Positions 8,905-17,131 of a stretch of 64,000 bases of DNA are shown piece by piece. Origin of the DNA: Enterobacillus tribolii (GTDB lineage Bacteria; Pseudomonadota; Gammaproteobacteria; Enterobacterales; Enterobacteriaceae); contig NZ_QRAP01000001.1 in assembly GCF_003363015.1 (NCBI RefSeq), positions 667,162 through 731,161 of the forward strand, given 5' to 3'. The notes below the pieces were generated by a model. That model was not told the origin of the DNA, did not search any database, and saw only the letters and a program-made list of their open reading frames with translations. Positions within the stretch are counted from its first letter, which is position 1, and every line of letters starts with the position of its first letter. The position numbers and the translations under genes were made by a program.

Positions 8905-9133
8905 TTGTTATTTCCTCAGAGCGTGTGATGTTGATCCTGAAGAGGAAGCCATATACCGGCTTCTGTTGGCATCAGTAGTTGTATCACATAAAGTGGCTCA
9001 TAAACAGTTTTGGGAAATCAATGTGTTACCGGTTTTTTATGGATAGGGGGCTTACGGCGGGGAATATTCAGCTTTGGCAGGTAAAAAAATGCCGCACAAC
9101 GACATGATAAACGGGTGCGGCACAGGGGTCACA

Positions 9134-9334
9134 TTACACGTTGATTTCCGTGGAATTTACAACCTGCTCCAGCCCGCGAATCAGCGACGGCAAATCGGTC
9201 AGATTGAGCGTAACGGATTTACTGAGTTCATTACTCATGGTCGGGCAGGGATCGCATTTAATGGTAACTTTTTGATTAGCCTGATCATACTGAAGCGTTA
9301 CTTCATCCCTGTGCGGCGTAACGGTAATTTTCAT
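9134..9334 (-). CDS. Small conserved-looking protein of unknown function
   Basis: 66 residues, hydrophilic, beginning MKITVTPHRDEVTLQYD, with a CDPCP cysteine pair in the middle and a leucine-rich C-terminal half. No signal peptide or membrane segment. The start has a strong ribosome-binding site (AAGGAG, nine bases upstream), which is the main reason for calling it. I do not recognise the family. It stands alone between ydfG and the methyltransferase; a spurious frame cannot be excluded. Confidence 0.55.
   Translation of the reverse strand: MKITVTPHRDEVTLQYDQANQKVTIKCDPCPTMSNELSKSVTLNLTDLPSLIRGLEQVVNSTEINV
9243..9250 (+). other. KOPS octamer, pointing right toward dif
   Basis: GGGCAGGG on the plus strand, antisense to the small gene at 9134-9334, 2.3 kb left of dif. 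Confidence 0.6.
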
Positions 9335-9580
9335 TATTACTGCTCCTTTTTAATAACGAGGTCGTCTATGTAAAGGCAGTCTAAGCGAAGTGAATTCACT
9401 CGTGGAATACGGTAAACACTTATTTAGAAACAAGAAAACCTAGGCCGATGCGGGGCGGATGCATGGTTTTATGGGAAGAATCTTATTTTGTAACGCATTG
9501 AAAATAAAAATCAATTATTGCGTTTGTCCGGGGTTTGTATCATATAAGTAAGAAACCCAATTCCGTTGCCGGAGGAAACC

Positions 9581-10357
9581 ATGTCACACCGCCAGAATCA
9601 TGAAAATAACGTCGACCGCCAGTTTGGGGAACAGGCTGCTGCGTACTTGAGCAGCCACGTCCATGCCCGCGGGGTCGACCTGGAAAAATTGCAGGTTCTG
9701 CTGGCGGGGAAATCTCACGCACAGGTTCTGGATTTGGGCTGCGGTGCCGGGCACGTCAGCTTTACCGTCGCACCGGAAGTGGCGCAGGTGACGGCGTATG
9801 ACCTGTCGGCATCAATGCTGGCCGTGGTGGCGCAGTCCGCCGCTGAGCGTAAGCTGGATAATATCACGACCCGTCAGGGGCAGGCTGAGCGTCTGCCGTT
9901 TGGCGAGGCGACGTTTGATTACGTAATCAGCCGTTACTCCGCACATCACTGGCAGGATGTCGGTCAAGGCATGCGCGAGATCGGAAGGGTGCTGAAACCC
10001 GGAGGGCGGGTGGTGATTATTGATGTCTGTTCACCGGGGCATCCGTTGTTAGATACCTACCTGCAAACGGTTGAAATGCTGCGTGATACTTCTCACGTCC
10101 GGGATTATTCCTCGGCGGAATGGCTGCAATTGGCCAGCGACGCAAAATTGCGCATTACCGGGCTGGAACACGACCGCCTTCACCTGGAATTCAGCAGTTG
10201 GGTAGCGCGTATGCGCACGCCGGAGGCCCTGGCAACGGCGATCCGTCAGTTACAAAACGCCATGCCACGCGAGGTTCATCACCATTTTGAAATTCTGCCG
10301 GACGGTTCTTTCACTACAGACACGTTATTTTTATGTTTGCTTAAGCCAGAGTCTTGA
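9581..10357 (+). CDS. Class I SAM-dependent methyltransferase, YafE-like
   Basis: A 258-residue cytosolic methyltransferase. The SAM-binding motif I is VLDLGCGAGH (~49-58), the acidic loop end of strand 2 is TAYDLSASML, and a UbiE-like post-I region QGQAERLPFGEATFDYVISRYSAHHW is followed by VLKPGGRVVIID. The downstream segment LEFSSWVARMRTPE matches E. coli YafE. The ATG at 9581 is chosen because GGAGG lies seven bases upstream; the frame is open five codons further. The methyl acceptor of YafE proteins is not established. A single gene. Confidence 0.85.
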   Translation: MSHRQNHENNVDRQFGEQAAAYLSSHVHARGVDLEKLQVLLAGKSHAQVLDLGCGAGHVSFTVAPEVAQVTAYDLSASMLAVVAQSAAERKLDNITTRQGQAERLPFGEATFDYVISRYSAHHWQDVGQGMREIGRVLKPGGRVVIIDVCSPGHPLLDTYLQTVEMLRDTSHVRDYSSAEWLQLASDAKLRITGLEHDRLHLEFSSWVARMRTPEALATAIRQLQNAMPREVHHHFEILPDGSFTTDTLFLCLLKPES

Positions 10358-10450
10358 GCGAAAGCAAATTGTGCGTACTCATCGTGATATACCGTTGAAA
10401 ACCCATTCATTGCCGGCTGTCTCTCCGGTTTTTATCTATGCAGGAAAGTT

Positions 10451-11266
10451 ATGATGATCATCAATAAAGATACCCAACTATGCATGTCCCTGGCCGGCAG
10501 GCCGGGCAACTTCGGCACTCGCTTTCATAACTATCTGTATCAGGAACTGGGGCTGAACTATATCTACAAAGCGTTTACCACCAATGACTTACAGGCTGCC
10601 ATCGGCGGCGTGCGGGCGCTGGGCATCCGCGGATGCGCGGTTTCTATGCCGTTCAAAGAAGCATGCATTCCTTTTCTGGATAAGTTGGATCCGTCCGCCG
10701 CAGCAATTGAGTCGGTGAATACCATCGTAAACAGTGACGGCCACCTTAAAGCCTACAACACCGATTACATTGCAATTGAGCGTTTGCTGGCTAAATATCA
10801 CATCGACAACACCCTTCATTTTGCCTTACGCGGCAGCGGCGGCATGGCAAAAGCCGTACTTGGCGCGCTGCACGGCGCCGGCTTTAAAAACGGGGCTGTT
10901 ATTGCCCGTAACGAAACTGCCGGCCGTCATCTGGCAGATCTTTATGGTTATCAGTGGCTGCCGGACGAAAAGGGCGCCGATGCCCGGATGATTATCAACG
11001 TAACGCCGGTAGGCATGAGCGGTGGTCCGGAAGAGCATCAGTTGTCCTTCAGCGAAGAAATGGTGAAGCGGGCAGATATCGTTTTTGATGTTGTTGCACT
11101 GCCGGCTGAAACACCGCTGATCACGCTGGGACGTCGGTTGAACAAGCAGACTGTTTCCGGCGCGGAAGTTATCGCCATTCAGGCGCTGGAGCAGTTTGTG
11201 CTTTATACCGGCGTCAGGCCTGATGAAGCGCTGATTGAACGAGCAGCGGCTTTTGCCCGGGGATGA
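10451..11266 (+). CDS. Shikimate 5-dehydrogenase-like protein (HI0607/SdhL type)
   Basis: 271 residues with the AroE fold. The catalytic lysine appears in AVSMPFKEA (~63-71), the catalytic aspartate in YNTDY (~99-103), and the nucleotide loop is GSGGMAKAV (~129-137). The N-terminal substrate serines seen in AroE (SxS) are replaced by MSLAGRPGNFG, as in the HI0607 class, whose members have weak shikimate activity and uncertain physiological substrate. The enzyme is probably cytosolic. It is the last gene before dif on the left side. AGGAAAG precedes the paired ATGs at 10451/10454. Confidence 0.82.
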   Translation: MMIINKDTQLCMSLAGRPGNFGTRFHNYLYQELGLNYIYKAFTTNDLQAAIGGVRALGIRGCAVSMPFKEACIPFLDKLDPSAAAIESVNTIVNSDGHLKAYNTDYIAIERLLAKYHIDNTLHFALRGSGGMAKAVLGALHGAGFKNGAVIARNETAGRHLADLYGYQWLPDEKGADARMIINVTPVGMSGGPEEHQLSFSEEMVKRADIVFDVVALPAETPLITLGRRLNKQTVSGAEVIAIQALEQFVLYTGVRPDEALIERAAAFARG

Positions 11267-11566
11267 AAGTCCTCAGCGGTTAAAAGAAGTGACCAGGTCA
11301 CGCGATCAGCAATACCGATAGTGAAGTCTCAGGTGCAGGTATGGCGGTTATTGCTGAAGGGATTCTGCGAGAAAGGCTCGGTTGAATAGCCGGTTTCAAT
11401 CTGCTCGATCTATGGCAAGGCGCGATCCTGAAGCGTCAGATGAGTAGCACTGAATGACGTGGCGTGATACCGGGCATCTCCGCAGCTTGACCAGGACGTA
11501 AGTTGCGAACGATTACATATGAGGCTCAGTGACCAAAAACCTTTAAAATCCGCTTACTTTTACCTT

Positions 11567-11594
11567 GGTTCGCATAATGTATATTATGTTAAAT
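11567..11594 (+). other. dif: dif, XerCD chromosome-dimer resolution site
   Basis: A 28-bp site built from an XerC arm GGTTCGCATAA, a central TGTATA and an XerD arm TTATGTTAAAT. As remembered, E. coli dif differs only at the fourth base (G instead of T). The site lies in non-coding DNA, and all KOPS octamers found in the window point toward it. XerC and XerD, activated by FtsK, recombine dif copies to resolve chromosome dimers at the septum. The identification is direct from sequence. Confidence 0.95.
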
Positions 11595-11825
11595 TGAATA
11601 TCGACAACCATTACTACGTGCCGTACTGATGCTCTGCCAGAAATCAATGAGTTGGGAACGTTGAGAGATACTCCCCTTTTTCTGCATTAGGTCTGACATC
11701 CACTGATGTGTAATGTGCGGTATTTATCCTGTCCCAGTTGGACAACTGAATAAAGTGATGACACTGCAGTCCGTTTAACCTGACACAGAATTCTGAACGC
11801 ACGCTTTGTGAATCCCCCGTGAATA

Positions 11826-11863
11826 GAATCAGGCAGTCTGCGCTCATGCAGACTGCCTGATTC
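11826..11863. terminator. Perfect 16-pair hairpin between dif and the nitronate monooxygenase-like gene
   Basis: Arms 11826-11841 and 11848-11863 are perfect inverted repeats around a six-base loop. TTTT follows on the plus side; on the minus side, behind the gene ending at 11874, no T tract follows. It may stop transcription from either side or isolate dif from traffic. Confidence 0.5.
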
Positions 11864-11873
11864 CGTTTTAATG

Positions 11874-12854
11874 TCAACCCACGGTTAACTCGTCGACTAC
11901 CTCCGCTACGCTTTTAACGCTGCGAATGTTTCCTATTCCCGTGCCAAGTGAGATGTAGCCTTCATCTGTATTTCCTTCAAGCATGCCGATACGCAAGCCA
12001 CGTAATCCGCCCATTACTTTGCCCAGTTCTTCATTGCTTGCACCCGCTTTATCCATCGACACCAGCTTCTCTGCCAGCTTGCCTGGAAGTGAACGATAGT
12101 AATCAGGCAAGGTCCGGAAAAGTAGTAAATCAAGTCCGTTGGCATCAATGATTTTCTTTTTAACCGACGCCGGCACACGGCTTTCTTCCGTACCAATGAA
12201 AACCGAACCGGCAAACACGCCCTCAGCACCAAGTGCATGTGCTGCTTTCGCGGTGCGGTTGTCGGTAATGCCGCCTGCCGCCATTACCGGAATGTTTTCC
12301 ACGGAATCAGCAATCAATGGCACGATCGAAAAGGTTCCCAGCGCAGTTCCTGGTAAAGTGCCCCCCTCGTCAAAACCTGTTGCGACGATAATATCGGCGC
12401 CTGCCTCTTCCGCGAGGCGGGTATTTTCAGGCGTCGGGTTGATATCACGGTAGATGATTGCAATACCGGCCTCCTTTAATTCCTTAAAGAGGTCCGGTAT
12501 GACGGCACCTTCACCGTAGCCGGTATAAACCACAGCCCTGACGCCCTCTTCCTTGATGACCTGAAGGATCGGTGGCGTCCAGATATCGTTTTCAGGGGTG
12601 GGAATAAGGTTTACCCCGAATGGTTTTTCCGTCAGCCGTTTGGTTTTACGAATTTCTTCACGCATCTTCTCGGCCGTTTCTTCCGGTGTTGAAACCGCGG
12701 TTTCCGCCGTTAAGCCCGCGTTGGGTCCGAGCACGCCCAGGCCGCCAGCGTTACTCACGGCGGCAACCAGCCGCGCATCGGTGAGCCACGATAAGGGCCC
12801 TTGAATAACAGGCTTTTCGATCCCCAATATTTGACAGATACGGTTGTTTTTCAT
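11874..12854 (-). CDS. Nitronate monooxygenase / 2-nitropropane dioxygenase-like FMN protein
   Basis: 326 residues with the TIM-barrel FMN fold of the NPD/FabK family. Visible hallmarks are PVIQGPLSWLTDARLVAAVSNAGGLGVLG at the N-terminus, the flavin region PVMAAGGITDNRTAKAAHALGAEGVFAGSVFIGTEES (~195-230, read in two overlapping motifs AAGGI and GSVFIGTEES), and a C-terminal SLGTGIG. Members oxidise alkyl nitronates or act as FMN-dependent enoyl reductases; which applies here cannot be told. AAGGAG precedes the ATG. The LysR gene at 13101-14009 lies upstream on the same strand, with about 250 bases between. Confidence 0.75.
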   Translation of the reverse strand: MKNNRICQILGIEKPVIQGPLSWLTDARLVAAVSNAGGLGVLGPNAGLTAETAVSTPEETAEKMREEIRKTKRLTEKPFGVNLIPTPENDIWTPPILQVIKEEGVRAVVYTGYGEGAVIPDLFKELKEAGIAIIYRDINPTPENTRLAEEAGADIIVATGFDEGGTLPGTALGTFSIVPLIADSVENIPVMAAGGITDNRTAKAAHALGAEGVFAGSVFIGTEESRVPASVKKKIIDANGLDLLLFRTLPDYYRSLPGKLAEKLVSMDKAGASNEELGKVMGGLRGLRIGMLEGNTDEGYISLGTGIGNIRSVKSVAEVVDELTVG

Positions 12855-13100
12855 GCTTTGATCTCCTTCAAAAGCGTTGTTCAGCGCCCACCTGTTCCGG
12901 CGGCGTGATATGAAAATTGCCCTGGGGAAGATCCTAAGCTTCGTTATTGTTACGAAAAAGCGCCTAATCTTTAAAACAGAATTACTAATTCAGTAATAAT
13001 AATGAGGGTTTTAATGATCGTGCGCATTGTCCGCGCCAATAATTGAAAAGACTGAGTGCCTGCGGGGCTTATTTATGCTGCGGGATGAACCTGAGACTTA

Positions 13101-14009
13101 TCAGAGCTGTGCATCCGGGCCAAAAACTTCGTACAACCAGTCAATGAATACGCGAACCTTGGGCGCCAGATACCGACGATCCGGATAAAGCAGTGAGACC
13201 GGTTTTGGCGGGGGTGGAAAATCTGTCAGGATTTCTGTCAGTTCACCGCTCGCAATAAAAGGAGCCAGAGACGGACGCAATCCGTGGAGAACCCCCAGCC
13301 CTGCCAGCCCGCACGAAAGAAATGCCTCTGAATTGTCCACCAGAATACTGGAAGGTATTTTTATTGACCTGATATTACCGTCAACGGTGAACTTCCACTC
13401 CATTATCTGCAGACTGCGGTTACTGAAGAAATTCACAGCACGATGTGACTTCATCAGCTCATCAATCGTGTGTGGCGTGCCGTACTTCGCCAGATAAGAA
13501 GGCGCAGCACAGGTCACCATGCCTGCCGACCCCAGACGCCTGGCAACGAAACTGGAGTCATCGAGCTCGCCAAGACGAATAACGCAGTCCACGCGCTCGG
13601 CAATCAAATCGATCTTGCGATCCGACGAACCAAGGACAATCTCGATATCCGGGTAACGGTTCTGAAAATCGCTGAGAGCCGGGATGATAATCGAGCGGGC
13701 AAGCATGATAGGGACATCAAGGCGCAGGCGTCCTTTCGGTGGTTGCGTGCCTGAAAACAAACGCCGGACCTCGTTCAACTCGCTCAGAAGCGACAGGCAG
13801 CGCTGGTAAAACTCTTCTCCTTCGTCAGTCATGCTGATCTGCCGGGTGGTGCGATGTAAAAGCTTAACGCCCAAATCCTGCTCGAGATTCTGAACGGCGC
13901 GGGTAACAGCAGGACGGTGCAACTCAAGCGCCTCTGCCGCGCGGGTAAAACTACCCTGCTCCACGACATTAACGTAAATCTCCATGGCTTCCAGCATATT
14001 CAGTTGCAT
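13101..14009 (-). CDS. LysR-family transcriptional regulator (AaeR/CrgA-like branch)
   Basis: 302 residues. The N-terminal HTH (YVNVVEQGSFTRAAEALELHR, ~11-31 with AVTRAVQNLEQDLGVKLLHRTTR after it) is typical of the large LysR branch that includes AaeR and CrgA; GRLRLDVP opens the effector domain near residue 93. The C-terminal half has the KVRVFIDWL ending common to this branch. The target is unknown; the nitronate monooxygenase-like gene downstream on the same strand is a candidate. The predicted minus-strand small transcript at 14258-14327 ends 250 bases upstream, so read-through could reach this gene. Confidence 0.85.
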   Translation of the reverse strand: MQLNMLEAMEIYVNVVEQGSFTRAAEALELHRPAVTRAVQNLEQDLGVKLLHRTTRQISMTDEGEEFYQRCLSLLSELNEVRRLFSGTQPPKGRLRLDVPIMLARSIIIPALSDFQNRYPDIEIVLGSSDRKIDLIAERVDCVIRLGELDDSSFVARRLGSAGMVTCAAPSYLAKYGTPHTIDELMKSHRAVNFFSNRSLQIMEWKFTVDGNIRSIKIPSSILVDNSEAFLSCGLAGLGVLHGLRPSLAPFIASGELTEILTDFPPPPKPVSLLYPDRRYLAPKVRVFIDWLYEVFGPDAQL

Positions 14010-14257
14010 CGGTTACCAGCCCTCTCCCATTCGTTGTTTCGAAGGGGAAGCTCCCCTTCACGGTATGACTGCCCCTCCTTATAACATTCCTTCCTGGCGG
14101 AGAATATCCCTTAACGCCATCATGGATGACACGATGCAGCGGATATACGGTTACTTATAACCGTAAGTATTTTCCCTGATGCCAGCCAGTCCGTCAGGCG
14201 GATTCATTAGTCATGCTTGTGTATGCCAGGGTCTATGACCACACAAATTGTGACAAT

Positions 14258-14290
14258 AAAAAAAAGCCGCCGACTATGATAGTTCGGCGG
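14258..14290 (-). terminator. Rho-independent terminator on the minus strand without an upstream gene
   Basis: The outer stem pairs 14267-14273 with 14284-14290 and extends with a small bulge; the minus strand then reads eight T residues (14265-14258). It is the 3' end of the predicted small RNA. Confidence 0.75.
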
Positions 14291-14327
14291 ATGCCAATTG
14301 GCTTAACACCAGGGAAATCTTTTAGAG
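14258..14327 (-). ncRNA. Candidate small RNA under FNR control
   Basis: Predicted transcript of about 70 nt on the minus strand. Its start (14326-14328) is placed from the extended -10 TGC-AAGAAT at 14341-14333. A perfect FNR box is centred about 41-42 bases upstream, the class II activator position. The body contains the palindrome GCCAATTGGC and a single-stranded CU-rich stretch able to pair with ribosome-binding sites. It ends in a GC-rich hairpin (CCGCCGA with TCGGCGG) and eight T residues, an Hfq-type 3' end. No protein gene explains the terminator. It does not resemble FnrS in the sequence I remember. It might instead be a leader of the LysR gene downstream. Prediction only. Confidence 0.5.
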
Positions 14328-14361
14328 CGTCTATTCTTGCAGCAAAACCCTGTTAACATAA

Positions 14362-14375
14362 TTGATGTTAATCAA
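14362..14375. promoter_or_regulatory. Perfect FNR binding site
   Basis: TTGAT-GTTA-ATCAA matches the FNR consensus at all ten defined positions. On the minus strand an extended -10 (TGC-AAGAAT) lies about 33 bases from its centre, the class II arrangement. On the plus strand the possible -10 is badly spaced. Confidence 0.7.
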
Positions 14376-15237
14376 TTTAAATAAGAAAAATCCTATTCTT
14401 TTGTTATCGAAAATTTACTCAACCATAAACGTCGTAAATTCGTTCGAGTTACTGATATAACTCTATATACCTGTACCTCAATTTGGTTTCACACCATTTG
14501 TTCGCTCATAACGCCATAAGTCAGAAGTATTTATACTCATCACGCAATAAACCGCCTGTTTATGCCAGTAACAACCGCCCCGCTTTGTCAATCAGCCCCT
14601 GCAACACCAGGTCATTGATTCTCTCAACCAAACCATCAGCAGTTCGATACACCACTCAGGCGTTGAAACGCATTGATCGAAAACCCCACATATTAATTCG
14701 TAAAATCATTCAGTTAGCAAGGATTTCTGGTTCATCGATTTGAGGTAATCATGTTATTAAATAACAAAATCAGGAAGCCTGATGTTAAGGCTTTAGCTAT
14801 TTTGAGTTAGCCAATCATCACCGTAAACGGAGCCGTCTGATATTTCCTGAGCCTCCCTCCGCCCTCACCGTTTGGCGCCGACTCATCAAAGAACGAAAGC
14901 GCTAAATCCGCATCAATCTGCGTAGATATATAAGCGCTCAGGGGGCGGTATCCATCACGATACCCGCAGATTTCCCCACTCAAACTATCCCTTGATAACA
15001 CTTTAGATAATGCGTCTATTCTTTATTAACGGACTGTACCAGCAAATCTTTGCGCCCCTGAAAGAAAAATAAAGCAACAGATTGAAATTTAAATAATTAA
15101 TTTTTGTCGCTTTGCTCTGGCTCTATTGAAACAGTTAATCTACATTTTATTATCAATAGGAAAACAAATAGTTTATTTAATCGTTTTAACATAAATACAC
15201 ACAGCAAAAGCCGAACACCGATCTCAGGGGATTCATT

Positions 15238-15801
15238 ATGAATGTCAAAACGCTTACGCTCGCCGCATTATGCGGCTTAAGCATCGCAGGCCAGGCTCAG
15301 GCTGCCGTGACCAGCACAGGTATCATCAACGCCACACTTCAGTTGACCAACGGTTGCCTGATCAACGGTTCACCGGCACAAAGCGGCGTCAATTTCGGCA
15401 CGCTCGACTTCGGCGTCCACCCTGCAACGTTCAGCAATCTGACCGCAACGCTCAGCAGCGGAGGGGGCAGTTCGTTCGGTATCCGCTGTACCGACGGCGT
15501 CAGTTACACGGTTGAGGTTGTCAGCAGTAAAAACAGCGCCCCCACTACCGTCATCGGCACCGTAGGAACACCGCCGCGTTATCTGATCAGCACCACAGAT
15601 GCCACCCAGGGCATCGCCTACAGCCTTTACAGCGACTCCGGCTTATCAACCGCTATCGATAACGGGATGCTGACCAAAACCTCCACAACCAACAATATCG
15701 ATAACTACACGCTGTACGGCGGCATCAAAGGCGGCGGCAGCAGCACCGCCGTCAAGGCCGGGATATATACCGACGAAATCAACATCAGGGTCACTTACTA
15801 A
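15238..15801 (+). CDS. Csu-type (archaic) pilus major subunit, spore coat U domain
   Basis: 187 residues with a signal peptide ending near GQAQA-AVTST. The mature protein is one spore-coat-U (SCPU) domain: TLQLTNGCLING, VNFGTLDFG, a second cysteine in FGIRCTDG, and a C-terminal GIYTDEINIRVTY strand. This is the fold of the CsuA/B major pilin, which polymerises by donor-strand exchange outside the cell. It is first in a five-gene operon with a second SCPU pilin, chaperone, usher and tip subunit. By analogy with Acinetobacter Csu pili it would support attachment to abiotic surfaces. Confidence 0.85.
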   Translation: MNVKTLTLAALCGLSIAGQAQAAVTSTGIINATLQLTNGCLINGSPAQSGVNFGTLDFGVHPATFSNLTATLSSGGGSSFGIRCTDGVSYTVEVVSSKNSAPTTVIGTVGTPPRYLISTTDATQGIAYSLYSDSGLSTAIDNGMLTKTSTTNNIDNYTLYGGIKGGGSSTAVKAGIYTDEINIRVTY

Positions 15802-15858
15802 AAAAATCTGTTGAACAGATGAGCGTACCGGCACCCTGTCGCCGGCGCGGAGGCATGC

Positions 15859-16374
15859 GTGCACTGGCTACAGCGTTATACGGTGATTCTCGGCCCGACA
15901 TTCTGGCTGCTTGCTCAGCCTGCGCTTGCCGTTCCCAGCCGTTCGTTTCAGGTATCGGCAATCATCGTCCCCGGCTGCGCCATTCAGGGCGCGACCGGGG
16001 GCGTATTCGGCCAGCTGGATTTCGGCAAGTATCCGGGAACCAGCTCCGCCGCCGCGCCGGCCGGCTTTGTACAAACGGTGGGGCTCACGCTTTCCTGCAC
16101 GCCGGGCGTCACGCTGAGCATGAGCATCAACGGCGGCGCCAACTACACCTCGGTGCGTAACCTGGCGCAGAGCGGGTACAGCATCCGGATTCCGTATCAT
16201 CTCTATACCAGCAGCAATTACTCCGCGGCCAGTGAGATCCTGGCGGATCAGCCGGTCTCCCTGGGAAGCAGCAACAATAACATTACTTTGCCCATCTATG
16301 CGCTGGCGCAACTGAACGGTTTTAGTCATTCCGGGATCTACACCGACACCCTAACTGTCACCTTGTCCTGGTAA
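15859..16374 (+). CDS. Csu-type pilus minor subunit, spore coat U domain
   Basis: 171 residues, signal peptide (LAQPALA-VPSRS) and one SCPU domain with VPGCAIQG, FGQLDFGKYPG, LSCTPGVTLSM and a C-terminal GIYTDTLTVTLSW strand. It starts with GTG at 15859, five bases after GGAGG; the nearby ATG is out of frame. It lies 57 bases after the major pilin and 14 before the chaperone. It corresponds to the CsuA or CsuB position of the Acinetobacter operon, where two such minor subunits exist; only one is present here. Confidence 0.82.
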   Translation: MHWLQRYTVILGPTFWLLAQPALAVPSRSFQVSAIIVPGCAIQGATGGVFGQLDFGKYPGTSSAAAPAGFVQTVGLTLSCTPGVTLSMSINGGANYTSVRNLAQSGYSIRIPYHLYTSSNYSAASEILADQPVSLGSSNNNITLPIYALAQLNGFSHSGIYTDTLTVTLSW

Positions 16375-16388
16375 CTACGGAGCATTAT

Positions 16389-17123
16389 ATGATCGCAACT
16401 TTTCTGCGCACGGTATCGTGCGGCATACTCGGCCTGACGCTGGCCTTTTCCCCGGACGTCCGCGCCGCCGGCAACATTCTGCTCTGGCCCATCGACCCCG
16501 TGGTGACGGCGGATAACAGCGCGACGGAACTGTGGATTGAAAACAACGGCAGCGGCCCTGTGACCATGCAGGTCCGGGTTATCGGCTGGCAGCAAATCGA
16601 CGGCCGGGAAAGTTATCAGCCGCGCCAGCAGGACGTCGTCGCCAGCCCGCCCATCGTACGCATCGAAGCAGGAAAAAAGCAGCTTATCCGCCTGATTCGC
16701 CAGATCACGCCCACGCCGGGCAAAGAGCTGGCCTACCGCGTGCTGATTGACGAAATTCCGCAGGCCGGCACCGGCACCGGCGTTAAATTACAGATGCGCT
16801 ATTCCGTTCCGCTTTTCGTTTACGGTGCGGGCGCGAAACCAGCGACCGCCACGCCCCCTACCGCCGGTCATGCCCTGCTTTCCTGGCGTCATACCACGCT
16901 AAACGGCCAGCCGGCAATCAAGATCGTTAACCAGGGGCAACTTCACGCCCGGTTAAGCAATGTTTCTCTCGATGGCCGCCCGTTGACGCCAGGCCTGCTG
17001 GGTTATGTCCTGGCGAATTCCAGTCAGATCTGGCCGTTGCCCTCCGCCCTGCAACACAGCCAAAATATCCAGGCCAGGATAAACAGTGACAACGCGCCCT
17101 GGCAAGCCACGGCCCAACGCTGA
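16389..17123 (+). CDS. Csu-type periplasmic pilus chaperone (CsuC-like)
   Basis: 244 residues with a signal peptide (cleavage near VRA-AGNIL). Two immunoglobulin-like domains are expected. The N-terminal domain has LLWPIDPVVTADNSATELWIEN split around residue 30 and the IRIEAGKKQLIRLIR edge strand near 90-105. Archaic chaperones cap pilin subunits by donor-strand complementation and hand them to the usher. Spacing to both neighbours is under 15 bases. Confidence 0.85.
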   Translation: MIATFLRTVSCGILGLTLAFSPDVRAAGNILLWPIDPVVTADNSATELWIENNGSGPVTMQVRVIGWQQIDGRESYQPRQQDVVASPPIVRIEAGKKQLIRLIRQITPTPGKELAYRVLIDEIPQAGTGTGVKLQMRYSVPLFVYGAGAKPATATPPTAGHALLSWRHTTLNGQPAIKIVNQGQLHARLSNVSLDGRPLTPGLLGYVLANSSQIWPLPSALQHSQNIQARINSDNAPWQATAQR

Positions 17124-17131
17124 GTACGCCC

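Larger units (their letters stand above)
11267..11873. other. Gene-free region containing dif
   Basis: 607 bases without a credible gene. It carries a matS-like palindrome at 11289-11301 (GTGAC-CAG-GTCAC, centre not consensus), the dif site at 11567-11594 and a long perfect hairpin at 11826-11863. A 77-codon minus frame (11644-11877) has no family features and overlaps the hairpin, so it is not called. Confidence 0.7.
14010..15237. other. 1.2-kb gene-poor, AT-rich region before the Csu pilus operon
   Basis: No convincing protein gene. Frames at 14483-14743 (plus) and 14807-15001 (minus) lack family features and good ribosome-binding sites. Features seen: a minus-strand transcription unit (FNR box 14362-14375, extended -10, terminator 14258-14290); a 19-codon plus-strand frame after GAGG at 14750-14809; and two mutually exclusive hairpins inside it (14770-14782 against 14775-14793). 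The final 230 bases must contain the Csu promoter; no regulator site was recognised. Confidence 0.6.

Noticed and set aside
9484-9497. Sequence resembling a Tus-binding Ter site (TTGTAAC core)
   Set aside because: The upstream half (GNATG) is not matched and the key G of the GTATGTTG part is replaced by T; too poor for Ter.
11644-11877. 77-codon minus-strand frame beside dif
   Set aside because: No family features, no ribosome-binding site, overlaps the long hairpin.
14483-14743. 86-codon plus-strand frame in the gene-poor region
   Set aside because: No recognisable domain and no good ribosome-binding site; basic low-information composition.
14807-15001. 64-codon minus-strand frame before the Csu operon
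   Set aside because: No supporting start signal or family resemblance; could be a remnant but nothing shows it.
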